Origin: Roridomyces roridus
Taxonomy: Eukaryota > Basidiomycota > Agaricomycetes > Agaricales > Mycenaceae
Assembly (NCBI GenBank): GCA_029378245.1
Contig: JARKIF010000007.1
Span: forward strand, 1,426,001-1,490,000
Direction of reading: 5' to 3'
Length of the DNA stretch: 64,000 nt
Positions 43,841 to 55,798 of the stretch are shown here, one piece after another. The notes beneath the pieces were generated by a model. The model saw only the letters and a program-made list of their open reading frames with translations. It ran no database searches and was not told the origin of the DNA. Position numbers and translations under genes: made by a program. The first letter of the stretch is position 1; every line of letters begins with the position of its first letter.

Positions 43841-46260
43841 ATGCTAATTTTCGCCCTCGGGAGCCTCTGGCTCTGCAATGTGGCCACCGCAGCCGTTACT
43901 GTGGCCAATCAAATTCCTCTGGGAATAATCAGCGCCGTTTCGCCCGAGCCACCCAATTGGCTGCGTACAATAATTTGGTGTTACAGCCACCACCTGTGTT
44001 TAACCCTGCCCCGGTGACTGCTTTTACCTTGACTCTTCCATCGGCGAGCACGAATGTACCTCAGGGAAAGTTATCTATCCCGGTTCCGGGTACCTTCTAC
44101 GGCTTCTCCATTGAGATGTCCGTCCTCACCCAACTCTGTACGTTTGTTTTCGTTCATGAGTATTCTTGGCTCACGCGTTCCGTTTCCTAGTCGGAAAAAA
44201 CTCGTCATTCATCCAGGTCCCGCTGCTCAACCTTCTTTCCAATATCGCCCAACGCGCAGGTGCAATCCACATCCGCATTGGTGGAAATACGCAGGAACTC
44301 GCATACTATGTGCCCACGCTGCCGAACGACCATGCCATTTCCAAGGAAAAGGCAGACAGCAACAATCCTGTACGTTCCTGCCCTTCCTTTCTCTCACTAG
44401 TTACCTACTGGCGACCAGACCCAAACGCCTGCTGTCATCTATACCACGGATCTTTTCCATGTGATGTCCAATATCTCGGCCTTTGCTGGCGCCAAGTGGT
44501 ATATCGGTAAGTTTCCTTTCGTCCATCTATACATCTGTTTCACCGATAAATAGGCGTTCCCTTCAACGATACCACCAAATTCCGATTCGAGATCGTCGAA
44601 TACGGCGAAGCCATCCTCGGAGACAACCTAATTGGGATTCAAGTCGGTAATGAGCCGGATTTCTATGCCAAGTGCGGTTCCACTTATTCATAGTGAAGAC
44701 TATTCATGATCTTTGACGACCAGCCACAAGGGCAGGCCCAAGACCTACTCGCCTGCCAATTACACGGATGAAGTCGGCCTGCTTATAGCGGCGATGGCGT
44801 AGATTGACAATATTCCGAGGACGAACCTGCTCATTGGCCCTAGTGTCTCGGGGACTTGGACACCCGAGATGGTTTTTGATACGGGGTTTATTGAAAAGTA
44901 CACCGACAGTCTGAGTGCTCTTTCCGTTGAGCAGTGCGTTTGTTGTCCGGGCTCCGTTTTGCAGCACTACTGACGCTCTCTGGCCGTAGCTATCCCACAG
45001 ATAATTGCAAACCTGTCTACAGTGAGCGCTCTCCTTACTGGCCCAGAGTTTTTCTCAATGTTCCATCCAGACATTGGCACGTATCATGACCCGCAAGAGA
45101 TATTCCCCTCGTATCTCTCGCATACGGCGGCTCAGAAGCTCGTAGCACCGTACCTCAATGCCGCCAGCATCGCGCATACTGCGAACAAGCCGTTCTTGAT
45201 GTTTGAAACCAATTCAGCGAGTTGTGGAGGTTTCCCGGGTATCAGTAATTCGTTTGGAGCTACTTTGTGGGCGCTGGATTATGGGCTGCAGGTCAGTCTT
45301 GTAACGAGCCTCCCGACCAGGTAACTGAATGAGACCATAGATGGCTTATGGAAACTTTTCGGGAGCGATGCTGCATCTTGGTGGTCAGAATGTGTACTAT
45401 AACGTGCGTCTCGCTGTTACTTTGCGGACGCTTCCTCACTCTTCTTGCAGCCGTTCACGGCCCCGCCGACGAATCAGTCAAAGTTCTTCGAGTGGACTGT
45501 GGGCGCGACGTACTACTCCGTTCTCGTTGCAGCGGAGGTCTTTGGCAAGACGAATACTGCGCAGATCGTGGACATGCTTGGAAACAATGCAAGCGTTTAT
45601 ACGCCGTGCGTTAACAGTCTCGGGTAAGGATCACACTCATAATCTGCACAGGCAATACGCGATCTACGAAAATGGTGCTCTCGCCCGCGTGGGACTCGTT
45701 TAACTACATCACGGACTCTACTGGCAAGAGCGACTACACTGCGACGCTCACGGTTTCTGGAGGCACTGCACCGTCCTCTGTACAAGTCAAGTAAGTACAG
45801 CTCTATACACTTACGAGGGCGAAGTGGACTGAGCGCTTCCAGGTATTTGCTCTCCGACTCTGTCGCGACGAAGGACAATATCACCTGGGCCAATCAGGTT
45901 CGTTGCACCTTTCTAACTTCCATTCGTTTCTGAATGATCTCTAGACCCTGGGCACCCAGCGTGAAATCGACGGCCGCTTCCGCGGCACCGAAAACATCGT
46001 CACGATATCATGCGACACTGGCGCCAACACCTGCCAGATCCCGGTACCCTCCAGCTTTCGCACTCGTCTTCGTCACGCTCGAGCTAGAGATCAGCACTGT
46101 TACTTTCGCGACGACGGCGCGTACGAACCTTGCTGGGACGGCTACCGTTGCGCCGGATGTGCTTGCTACGAGCAATGGGATATCTGGGAACACCTGGCAG
46201 CTTGGGAGTACGAGCAATGGGAAGCAGACTAGTGGGGCGAAACGAGGTGGGGAGAGGTGA
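43841..46260 (+). pseudogene. Glycoside hydrolase family 79 (beta-glucuronidase-like), disabled
   Basis: Normal basidiomycete GH79 order is visible over ten or more exons: signal peptide (MLIFALGSLWLCNVATAA), ATQLAAYNNLVLQPPP, FTLTLPSA, FYGFSIEMSV, FIQVPLLNLLSNI, HIRIGGNTQE, the acid/base Glu in QVGNEPDF (44652-44654), the nucleophile Glu in FLMFETNSASCGGF (45205-45207), GNFSGAMLHLGGQNVYYN, FFEWTVGATYYSVLVAAEV and a C-terminal beta part. Four lesions break it: a frame change near 43950 between signal peptide and mature part, an in-frame TAG at 44800-44802, one extra base near 45698, and a frame change near 46050. Splice sites elsewhere are intact. This looks like recent loss, or sequence error, of a secreted enzyme removing glucuronate from glycans. 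Confidence 0.8.
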
Positions 46261-46599
46261 GCGTTATGGGCGTATTTGCAGCGGCGGTTCTTGGTCTTTT
46301 TGTTGGGATAATGTGAGGGTACTATCGTTATTTTTTACCGTCTTTACGTGGCTGTATGTACCTAGATTGTACTTGGTCGGTTTGCGAATGTGGACGCGAC
46401 GCGTCTGTGACTCCGATGTGAGGTCATCGCGTCTTGATTCCTCCCTTCATCTTTTCACCCATGCTCACTCGCGCAGTACGACTATCTCGGCAGCCCAATC
46501 TGTGCGTGCGGTCATCCGATAGGCACGAGGCCCTGCGAGATATTCTAAGATCCGCACAGTTGCTTCCCACTTCGCACTCCAAGTCACCTCTGCAGAACA
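46261..46599. other. Promoter region of the aminotransferase
   Basis: 339 bp with no coding signal, between the GH79 relic and the aminotransferase start. Confidence 0.45.
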
Positions 46600-48200
46600 A
46601 TGGCCACCTCATCCTTGCTCGACTATGGCGGCAATGTCACCAAAGGACTTGGGAGGATTACTGAAGGTATCATGACCAGTGGCAAAGGGTCTTATGTCGA
46701 ATACGACGACGGCCGCAAGATGCTGGACTTTACTTGCGGGATTGGCGTCACCAATATGGGTGTGTGTCTTGCATTCGTTCATCGTCTCTGCCGCGTTATT
46801 CAAGGCCCTGGCAAGGACATTGTCATCCCAAGATCAGCAAGGCTGCCGCAGACCAATGCATGAACATTGTCCATGCTCAGGTATGCTCGAACTACTCATT
46901 ACCACACTGTGGAGCTCATAATTCTTCAGTGCAGCATTGCGTTCCATGAGCCGTATCTGCGGCTCGTGAAGAAGCTGTTGCCTCTCATGCCCGACCCGTC
47001 CCTCGACTCTTTCTTCTTCTGGAACTCTGGTTCCGAGGCGGTCGAGGCTTCGTTGAAGATGGCTCGTACTGCTACGGGTCGGCAGAATATTATCACGATG
47101 CAAGGCGCGTCTCCATTCTTCTCGATTTCTCTTGCTGATTTGTGGTTTAGGCGCGTACCACGGGCGTACGTTCGGTGCTATGGCTGTTACTCGCAGCAAA
47201 ACGGTCTACTCGGCTGGAGTAGCTCCACTCATGGTATTCCTCGTCAGACTAGTCTAGTCGCGCAGCCCAGTAACGCCTGTTCCTTAGCCCGGTGTCTTCA
47301 CTATCCCATATCCATTCTGGCACCAGCTGGGCGGCAAGCCCGACATGACGGAAGACGCCCAGGTTGCGCAGTGTCTGTACCAGCTTGAACTCCTTCTGGC
47401 GCAACAGACCGCTCCCGCCGACACTGCGGCCATCATCATCGAACCTGTCCTGGGCGAGGGCGGGTACGTCCCCGCACCTGCCGCCTTCCTGCAGGGCCTG
47501 CGCGCCATCTGCGACAAACACGGCATCCTCCTCATCATCGACGAAGTACAAAGCGGTTTTTCTCGGACGGGCAAATTCTTTGCCATCGAGTACAGCGGTG
47601 TGCGCCCTGATATCTTGATCATGGCCAAGGGCCTGGCGAATGGTTTCCCGCTCAGTGGAGTCGTCAGTCGCAAGGAACTCACGGACAAACTTGCTACGGG
47701 ATCTATGGGCGGAACCTACGCGGGCAACGCCGTGTCCTGTGCGGCAGCTTGCGCTGTCGTCGATGCGATGCAAGAGGAGAACGTTCTTGCCAACGTCAAC
47801 GCGCGGTATATCCATCTTTCATTTCTCATTCTCGACCAGTGCTGACTCTGATTGTAGCTCTGAGGAACTCTTCTCCGTGCTCAAGGCCCTCAAAGCCGCC
47901 CACCCAGCTCACATCCTCGACGTCCGCGGCCAAGGGCTCATGGTCGCTGTCGAGTTCGCCACTCCCGCGGGTCCCGGCGCCACGCTCGACGCCGTAGCTG
48001 CGCCGGAGGGCCAAGGTCTGGGCAAGACGCTCGCGAGCCGGGTAGCCAAGAAGTGTATTGAGAAAGGGATGATCATTCTGACGACGAGCGTGTACGAGGT
48101 TGTGAGATTCATCCCGCCGCTGAATATCACCGCGGAGGATCTGGCCAAAGGGGCGCAGATCTTCCGGGACGCTGTTGAGGAGGTTGTGAAGGAGGGTTGA
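46600..48200 (+). CDS. Class-III PLP-dependent aminotransferase
   Basis: Six exons (46600-46759, 46816-46880, 46930-47104, 47151-47233, 47288-47805, 47858-48200) give 447 residues. Family blocks are GITNMG-like GVTNMGHCHPKI, FFWNSGSEAVEASLKMAR (phosphate-binding GSEA), YHGRTFGAMAVTRSK, AAIIIEPVLGEGGYVPAP, ILLIIDEVQSGFSRTGKFFA, PDILIMAKGLANGFPLSGVVS with the PLP-binding Lys in MAKGL, and MGGTYAGNAVSCAAA. The C-terminus has VRFIPPLNI. It resembles 4-aminobutyrate or related omega-aminotransferases; the substrate cannot be fixed by eye. The intron at 47105-47150 appears to be GC-AG and is flanked by a GGCGCGT repeat. Confidence 0.92.
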
Positions 48201-48256
48201 AGGACGGATGAAAAATTCAATTCTAAATGTACCAATACACAAATGCATGCGATTCT

Positions 48257-50543
48257 CTACAAGCGGCTCCTCGACAGCAGCTCATCTGCAATGATGACCG
48301 CCGCCTTCTCGCCAATAGCAATCGCCGTCGAGTAAGTGTTCTACGCAAGCTCTCAACAAGAGATGCAAGGCGTGAAAGTTTTTGCACGTACCGAATTCAC
48401 ATTCGACGGCAAGATGGACAAATCCGCGACCTTGAGCTTCTGGATTCCATACACATTCAACTTGTCATCCACGACGCCGCCCTGTTCCAACGGCTTCATC
48501 GCACACGTCCCGACCTACGTTCGACAATTTGATCCTGGCCAGGCAAGGACTCATAATGTGGCACTCACAGAGTGATAGTTTGTTTGCGCGGTTTGGCGTA
48601 TAAAAGCGTCGATCGCGTCGTCATCCTCGCTCGAGTAAGTGAGCCTCGGAGCATCGAGTGAGACGGGGAGCGTCTCCGTCAATGCTGCCGCGCTACCCTC
48701 CTTGAACGTTGGGTGTGCTGAAGCCGCCTCCCCACGGTACGAATTGAAACGTCTGGCAATTTCACGGCCCTTCTTGTACCCCCATCTCAATGCAGCAACT
48801 TCACCAGCGCTGCGGACAACGGTAAGAGGATGATAGGAGCAACGAAAGAACAGTCAGCTCACTGGGAAAGAAATCCGGCCTGGAAATTGACAGCATTCGC
48901 CGATGATGAAATGTGCAGATATCCTCGCGATTCGGGATAACACTTGAGCAGGGGTTGAGTGAATATTCATGTCGGATACCACTTACTTACCAGGTAGCAA
49001 AACACCGCCATGGTTTCACGATCTCCAAACGGGGCCTGGCTGAAAGGTAGGTTCACGAAGTTCCCCAGATAAAGTAACGGTTTATCCGGCTTGTCAGCAA
49101 ACTCTTCGTTCCAATATTCAGTAAACTCGGGACCAAGTTCCGCAAGTTCTTCAGCGTGAGGGCGAAGCTTTATCGCAGCTTCTACGCCGCTGCGGCAGAC
49201 AAGTCAGTATTGAAACCGGCTCCATATCTTTCGGAAACACCCACTTGGTTCCAAGGAATCCCGGCCACCCATGATTCCACTGGTCCTCAGCGGCTCCGAG
49301 TGTTTCAGGGCCTTGATGAGCGACGAGAGTCATCGAGTCTGAATTGGAGTCCAATATGTACGGCGCAGCAATTACCGCGTGATCTATGGGACGCTGAGTT
49401 GTGCTCTTCTCGCATAACAGAAGGCACGGACCTTGGTAGTTTTCCCCCACGCCAGGAAGATCGGCGACGACGGGGACACCAACTCGTTCAAGTAAATCTT
49501 TTCGTCCAATGCCAGACCGTTCGAGAATTAATGGGGAGCCCATAGCACCCGCAGATACAACAACGAGTTTGCGGGCCTTGACAATGCGGAAATCTTCTTG
49601 TTTGTCGAGTACATATTCAACACCGGAAGCGACACCGTTCCTGCCGCGAATTAGTGGGGCCAAAGACGAGAGAAGGAACCTACTTACTCAATCAAGACGC
49701 GACTGACATGACATTCGTCAAAGACCGAGAGATTGGCGAAATCATTGTTGTAAACATAGTGGTGCTTCAAGACTCTCGTCAGTAGCAGTATTAGTACAGA
49801 CAGAAAAACCTACCGCAACATCAGACCGACGTCCAGCGCTCGAAATCCATTTCGGAATTCGCTGTATGAATCTCAACGAAGGTCAGAAAACGGGTAGCAG
49901 AACGTACGAAAAAGACGTTGACGGAATTAGCATCGAATCCATTGCCCTCGTCGCTTTTTGGGCGGTCTTTTTTTATCTGAGAACCGATGTCGACGAATTC
50001 CTGCCAGAAGTTCAAGCCAGTAGCAGCGCCGTAAGACACTTTGAGCGGCCCCTCGGAGCCATGGGTCGGTTTGCCGGGTTCAATCTCATAGTCTTCACTC
50101 TTGAACAGGATCAGCCCGTGGGTTGGTAAAGAAAAAATGCAAGCCACCTTCTCGAACAAAGGGATCATATCCTTGGCTCCCCATCCCTTATTCCCAAAAG
50201 TCTTCTCCCACTCATCAAGATCGGACGCAGCAGGCCGGTTATACACCATCCAGTTGACCGAGGAGCTTCCCCCGACACACTGTCCAAAGGAAACGACGAC
50301 ACTCCGACCACCGAGGCTTTCTGACGGCGCGGACGTATAAGAGCTCATGGTTTTGCTTCCCGGTGCAAGATGCAACGAGCATTGTCCTGGTTGCACGTGT
50401 TCCGCCTTGTTCTTGGTGGTCGGACCGCGCTCGAGGAGGAGAATGGAGAGATGGGGGAATGCAGACGCGAGCCGGCGAGCGGTAACGCAAGCGGCTGTCC
50501 CGCCTCCGGCGAAGACGATGTCGTATTCTGGCTGAGGGGACAT
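48257..50543 (-). CDS. GMC oxidoreductase, alcohol (methanol) oxidase-like
   Basis: Eleven exons join without breaks to 595 residues. The FAD-binding Rossmann motif is YDIVFAGGGTAACVTARRL, with LLLERGP at the end of strand 2. Further GMC blocks are GGSSSVNWMVYNRP, GWGAKDMIPLFEK, HHYVYNNDFANLSVFDECHVSRVLIENGVASGVEYV and GAMGSPLILERSGIG. The C-terminal half has GYLHISS, ALRWGYKKGREIARR, YHSVGTCAMKP with the catalytic His, and NVYGIQKLKVADLSILPSNVNSNTYSTAIAIGEKAA with the second catalytic residue (Asn). The size and motifs fit alcohol oxidases that turn methanol or other short alcohols into aldehyde and H2O2, as in lignin-degrading fungi. The start at 50543 opens directly before the FAD motif. 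Confidence 0.9.
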
Positions 50544-50944
50544 GGGGCATGGGTGGGACGAGGCGGGGTTCTTATAGCTCAAATACAAGCTAGATTATGC
50601 CGCGGAACCGATGCGGGCGAGAATTGAACCGTACGAGGATGCGCTGGCCAAACGACTTGCACGATAATTCTTCCGAAGAACTGAAAGCGAGTCGCTTTCA
50701 AGCCGAGGCGGTCAGAAAAGCGATAGTAGCTCATTTAGCTCCGTTTGAGCTGCGTTCGCGCCTTGTGCAGCAGCAGCCCATCTAGAGATGTCGCAGGAAT
50801 GGCAAGGGAATGAGGTGAAAATGGCAAGAAAATGGCACAGGTTCCGTAAATGGCCTCGCTATCTTATCTTATCTGATCCAGATGAAATTCAGGGTTGACG
50901 TCAAGTATACACAGAATCTGTACTACAGGCAATAAATTAATTGC
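50544..50944. other. Intergenic, AOX-like promoter region
   Basis: No gene seen. The segment near 50615-50665 has a tRNA-like T-arm stretch but no complete cloverleaf. CTTATCTTATC near 50862-50872 is a short repeat. Confidence 0.4.
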
Positions 50945-52503
50945 TCACATATACGCCGGGGGAGGTATATCGGACCGCGAAGCCGGCCGCTGCGCCAATC
51001 TGGCCAAAACACGGTTCTCCTCCAGTAGCGTGTCGATCCGCGAATGGAGGGCATCAACAGTCTGGGCTAGCGCTCGCCTGGCCCTTGGAGGAAAGCAGCA
51101 CGGGTAGCAGGGCCATGAGCTGCGTCCCTGAGGTCGTGGGTGTGCCCGAGCTGGTCGGGAAGGCAGATTGAGGGCTCGTCGTCGACGGCGATGTAAAGAA
51201 TCTTGGTTTATTGATGCGATTGCCAGGCGAAAGATCGACTTCCCAGGTCTCTGTGGTAGAAGGTCGGATACGCAAGTAAGAGAGATGTAGAAGCGCACGT
51301 GGGTCAGGAAGGCGCTCGCCACGAATGGCTCGTAGTCGTCGTTTGCGGCGGCACACGAGAAGAGTGCCGAGTGTACCAATAAACACGCATATCGCGACGA
51401 TGATGCCGAATATGGCCCCTGGGCTTAGCGTACGCTTGGAGCTGGTGTCCTGAAGCTTGGCTGGCCTTTCGAGGATAGTTCAGCCGAATGCAAACATAAT
51501 TATCGAGCGTACGTACCGAGGACTGAATGAGACTTTGAAAGCGGCGCTAGCAGTGTTACTAGACGTTCTGGTGGTGAAACTTTTGAAAGAGGCACTGGCA
51601 GTGCTACTGGGTGTGCTGGTGATCGAACTTTGGAAAGCGGCACTGGCAGTGCTACTAATTGATGTGGTGGTCAAACTTTGGAGAGCGACACTGGCGGTGC
51701 TACTGATCGAACTTTTAAAAGAGGCACTGGCAATGCTACTAGATGTTTCCGGGGTCGAACTTGCTGGCGTCGAGATACTAAGAACGAATCAGTATGCATT
51801 GGATTCCAGCCAAGCACGACGAACCTGTCCGGCAAAGTGGAAGAGGGTGCCGTAGCACCGTTCTCCAATGCACACCCGCTCGCTGCACGATTAGATGTAT
51901 CCCCAATGGCAACGATGCAAACACACCTCCTGCCTCCACAGTAAACGGATTGGAGGACGCCGTGGCGCCCTGGGAGTCGGTCACTTGCGCAACAACGATA
52001 GAGCCTGGAACCAGGATCATCGGTGGAAATTTGCGACAGGATGCAGGAGACTTGCCAGCTTCCACGTTTACATTCCAATGGAAGGACGTTGATTTAGTGT
52101 CCTCTACGAGGGTCTCGACAAGCCCTCCATTGGACTGGACGATACTTGAGGCTGCGTTTCAGATACAGGGAGCAGTAGGTGAGTGAATGCTTGCCTCTGG
52201 AAGGCTTCATGAGTGGGAGTCGGACATTATAACGAAGAACGCACCAAAGTCCAGGGCGCTTGGATGGCATATTAAGATGGGAGGTGGGGGAAACCAACTC
52301 GACTCACTCTTCCCGCCTTGCCATTGCAGGAGAACCGGCTCACAAGTTAAAGCTTTGGCCTTGCTGAATGAATAATTAGCGAAAGATCGACAGTGGAAGA
52401 TCTGCAGTGAACGCACATCGTATCAACGATGAAGGCGGCCCAAGATAGTTGAAAAAAGGAACGGTAGGAAGGCGAAAGCAGTCACCAGCTCACTCCTCAT
52501 CAT
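50945..52503 (-). CDS. Ser/Thr-repeat single-pass membrane protein, model uncertain
   Basis: A known basidiomycete layout: secreted beta domain, mucin-like stalk, one membrane helix, basic tail. The beta part shows ALTCEPVLLQWQGGK, GLVETLVEDTKSTSFHWNVNV, VPGSIVVAQVTDSQGATASSNPFTVEAG. The stalk is a repeat of about 17 residues (SSTASAAFQSSITSTP and variants). The helix is GAIFGIIVAICVFIGTLGTLLVC, followed by RRKRRLRA. The tail ends with a coiled-coil-like piece in a different frame (TVDALHSRIDTLLEENRVLARL, then DIPPPAYM). The frame change near 51080 has no fitting intron. The N-terminus (perhaps MMRSELVTAFAFLPFLFST, ATG 52503) also does not join cleanly. So the gene may be damaged. One internal intron (52152-52194) would be GC-AG. 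Function unknown; such proteins may sense cell-wall state. Confidence 0.5.
51520..51760 (-). repeat. Minisatellite coding the Ser/Thr-rich stalk
   Basis: About four to five imperfect copies of a 48-51 bp unit (AGTAGCACTGCCAGTGCC... on the minus strand). Each encodes a variant of SSTASAxFxSxxTxx. It belongs to the membrane-protein gene at 50945-52503. Confidence 0.75.
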
Positions 52504-53575
52504 AGATAAAGTAGGAGCGGGACCGACTTGGGCGCCGTGAGAGCCAGCTTTAAGAGACCTTGGATATCATAGCATCATAGATAGCTCGTCCCTCTCTTGA
52601 GATCGTCGTGAACGACGCGGATTGCGATTGGTGGCAACGGTGTAAAAGTAACCTGTCTCCTCCGTGTTCCGATCGAAAACTTCGGCACTTCGGTATCTGG
52701 TGACCCAGTTCGGCCGGGAGTTTGTTTTGCAAGTTTAATACGTCGGGAAAGCCTCTAACAGTTCTGAGAGCTCAAAACTCGCCTGACCGGCGCTCCCGAC
52801 CGACCAGCTCGCGGGTGACTTTGATTTGCCGAGGGCCGGAACAGCACATGGTGGATCGACCATTGATTTGGTAATATTTGTGTCACAGTCAGTCGTTAAC
52901 CACACCATGAGCCCTGCATGCATGAGCGCTCGGGCACGTCTGGTAACAAATTGAATGCGACAAAGCCCGAACAACGCCGCCTTGCGGTTGTCATCAACTA
53001 TGGCAAAGCACAGACTCGCGCTCTCAGGCTCATGCATGTTCAACAGATCCGTCGGCCGCTGATGTTACGCTGACGTTCCATTATACCCTACGTCAATTCA
53101 CTCGGTTGTTGGCCCTCTTCGAGGCTTACACCTCATGAATTACAGGGCAAGATCACCTGCGGGGCGCTCAGAAGTGCTATTTCAAGATGATATTATGCCA
53201 ACTGGATTTGACAGGCTCCGGGTCCCAACCCAAGGCTTACCGCCAACTACAGAGCAAGACGGGGCGCTCGGACGTGCTATGTAAGATGATATGCCACTGA
53301 CTAGCGGCTTGCAGTCCTGTATCCTCCCAAATGGCGCTACAAGTTCCCAGAGGTCAGTCCGCAGCCAGCCGCAGCATCGAATCTCCCTCGACTTGTTGTT
53401 AGACTTGCCGCGGTGGATCGAAATCACTGACGCGGAATGCCGGCCAGTACCTCATCGTGCTGAAGCAATATACGCGTCGCGGCGGCAGCGCGAGGATATT
53501 CCTGGATTCAAAACCATGTTAAAAAGGCGCCTGGAGGAAGCTAAACTACCCAGCTCTTCAAAGTTTTAAACAACA
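52504..53575. other. Gene-poor stretch with a local tandem duplication
   Basis: No complete gene. A segment of about 50 bp (GGCAAGATCACCTGCGGGGCGCTC...CAAGATGAT) at 53140-53190 recurs at 53252-53292. A plus-strand frame ending at 53569 (EDIPGFKTMLKRRLEEAKLPSSSKF) looks protein-like but matches nothing I know; it may be the tail of a lost gene. Confidence 0.35.
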
Positions 53576-53690
53576 ATGCCGCAAACCCTTACTGTCGCCG
53601 TCTGCGTCTCTGACGAAGTCACCCTCTCCGATTTCGTCACTCCTATGGAAATTCTCGTTCGGCCACATCGATCGGTTCGGCCAAATCGAT
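53576..53690 (+). pseudogene. DJ-1/PfpI N-terminal fragment
   Basis: The frame starts MPQTLTVAVCVSDEVTLSDFVTPMEIL, the usual first strand and helix of fungal DJ-1/PfpI-family proteins. After about 27 residues the similarity stops abruptly in a short direct duplication (TCGGCCACATCGATCG / TCGGCCAAATCGATCG). No nucleophile-elbow Cys region follows. Only the 5' end of the gene remains, facing the convergent membrane-protein gene. Confidence 0.6.
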
Positions 53691-53751
53691 CGACTCCGCG
53701 TAGGAGAGACCAGATTCTAACCGCGATAATTCGCTCAAATCGCGGCGAGCC

Positions 53752-55798
53752 TCACACCACACTTTCCTCTGATCCACTCCTCAGATGCTGCTGCTGCCTT
53801 TGCGCTGTGGCAGCTGGATCGAAGAACGATTCCTTTTCCAGATCCTCTTCCTCGTCTCGTCGCTGTGGTTCCACAACCACCGCGTCTTCATCCTCATACT
53901 CCCCAAGATCAATCAACCTCTCCCTAACAAAGGCCACGAGACCCGCGCCTCTCGTCCCAGGCACTCCTCCCTCGGTGCGGAGTGCCGGAAAGTCGGCGTG
54001 CCACCGTCGGTTCAGGGCGCGACGTTGGAAAATGTGAATGAGCCCCAGGGCGGAGAGTGGACGACGGCCTAACAGGGGATCAGTAAAAGTATTTCAAAAG
54101 CAAAACAAGACGCGCCAAGAAGAAAATAAACTACGTTCGCGCCAAAGACCAACACGAACACGCCGTCGACAAACGTCCAGAAACCACCGAAGGTGGAAAG
54201 GCCTGACACTGGGGAAGCATCTTGCGATTCTTGAACGGCGCGGGTTACGACTGAGTAGGGGTTCCATAGGGTCAAGGAAGTAAGATTTGTGTTGCTCCCC
54301 ACAACCGCATTGATGTCCTGTTGCACTGCGGAGACGGTTGGTGTATACAGAGTCTTCCAGCGCTGTCTATGGTCAGTTTCGAACGAAGCTATTTTGGGCT
54401 GCACCCACCGTAACCCAGCTCCATTTTAACGCTTGTACCTGCCTTCTTGTCCATGTCACCATGCCGAACAACCGCGACCCAGATAGCAGTGGAACCCATT
54501 GATCTCCCTGAGTCATGGCGAGCTCGATATAGTCGAGAAGGTCAGAATCTTTTGGAGTCTGAGTTTCGGGGTCGATGGTGGCGAGATCTCCTGAAACGGG
54601 GAGCATTCGCACACCCATCCCAGAAGGAACGGTGAGCGAGACGGCGAGGAATTGTTCGGCGGTCCACGCGTACGGGTACGGGCCTATGTTTCCGGATGAA
54701 TTGAAAGTTAGAGAGGCCAACTTCTCAGACTCACAAACGATAAATCTGTGCAAAGCCGTATCGTCACCAAACTGTCCTCCGGGGACAAAAATCGTCGTGA
54801 TCTGGCAAACGCTGGTGGGGAACGTCGGACCGGTGAAGGTACCGGTGAGAGTGGACCAGTCGATTGTGCAGTTGAGCCCGCAAGCGGTGGAGTTGACTAT
54901 GAAACTGCCCTGTGTACATCGATGACGGAGCGGGCAACGAAGCAAAACGATAAACGAACCATAAGGACTGTTGATGGCAGGCCGTCTGACGGCCACGTTG
55001 TCCCGCTGAGAGACTCGATCGCTAATTCCCTGGTGTAACTCTGCGCTTGGATGGGCATGATAATGATGTAGTAAATGCCCACAGCCGGGAGGCCGACTGC
55101 GATACAGCTTATGACGAATGCGCGGAGGAGGATAATGGGTGTGGCTTCGCCGCTTTCAATTGTTTAGATTAATTTCTGAGGTGGAGATTGATACTCACCC
55201 AACGAGTGGACGCGCAATAGACCTGTTCAACAACACGCTCATTGGCGTATACGCCGGGACCACTTTCTGGCATCCACCCAGGAGGGCAAAGGGCTGACAA
55301 TAGAAGCGCGTCGGGGATTTCACGATTGTGGTCACACGAAATATCATCGAAAACGCGAGGAGGACGACGAGAGGGATGAAGACGTATTTGTCTTTTGGCA
55401 CGAAACTAAAGGGCCTCTCGAAGGTCATGAAATAGCACATCGCTTCCGTAGAGTCAGCAAGAGACAACAATACGCATTCCAGAATGTACCTCCGAGTTCA
55501 AGCACGACGAATAGCAGGTCGAGAACAGCAAGGCCGGGGATCTTCCAGTTGAATATCCTGCTGGCTGTCAGCGCATGAACATGGCGAAGAGAAGGGCGTA
55601 CAGAATACCATGATGGAGGAGGATAACGCCCAGGGATGGATATAAACGCTCTCCAACCTTGCCAGCCCAGATGTTCCACATTTCGGATCCGTAAGTGACG
55701 GTAAAGTAGATGATGGTGCCGATGGCTGCGAGAGAGAGCAGGCGAAAGTTGTAGACCCTCCAGCGAGGATTGAAGAGGACAGTAACGGCGGAGTGCAT
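53752..55798 (-). CDS. Multi-pass membrane protein with extracellular loop, unknown function
   Basis: Seven exons (55602-55798, 55490-55557, 55199-55442, 54960-55152, 54409-54909, 54116-54362, 53752-54068) give 588 residues. About six membrane segments: LLSLAAIGTIIYFTVTYG, LGVILLHHGILIF, LAVLDLLFVVLEL, VFIPLVVLLAFSMIF, IILLRAFVISCIAVGLPAVGIYYIIIM, then after a Cys-containing loop (STACGLNCTIDW, SVCQITTIF) and a middle region with GDLATIDPETQTPKDSDLLDYIELAMTQGDQWVPL, a last segment FWTFVDGVFVLVFGANVVYFLLG. The tail RRPLSALGLIHIFQRRALNRRW is conserved in agaricomycete proteins of unknown function. The last intron (54069-54115) has a GC donor. Confidence 0.78.

Noticed and set aside
50605..50690. 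Possible tRNA (T-arm-like GGTTCAATTC on the minus strand)
   Set aside because: No matching acceptor stem or D arm could be found, so it is not a complete tRNA.
54897..55082. Frameshift in the 588-residue membrane protein
   Set aside because: The apparent frame change is explained by a normal 50-nt GT-AG intron (54910-54959).
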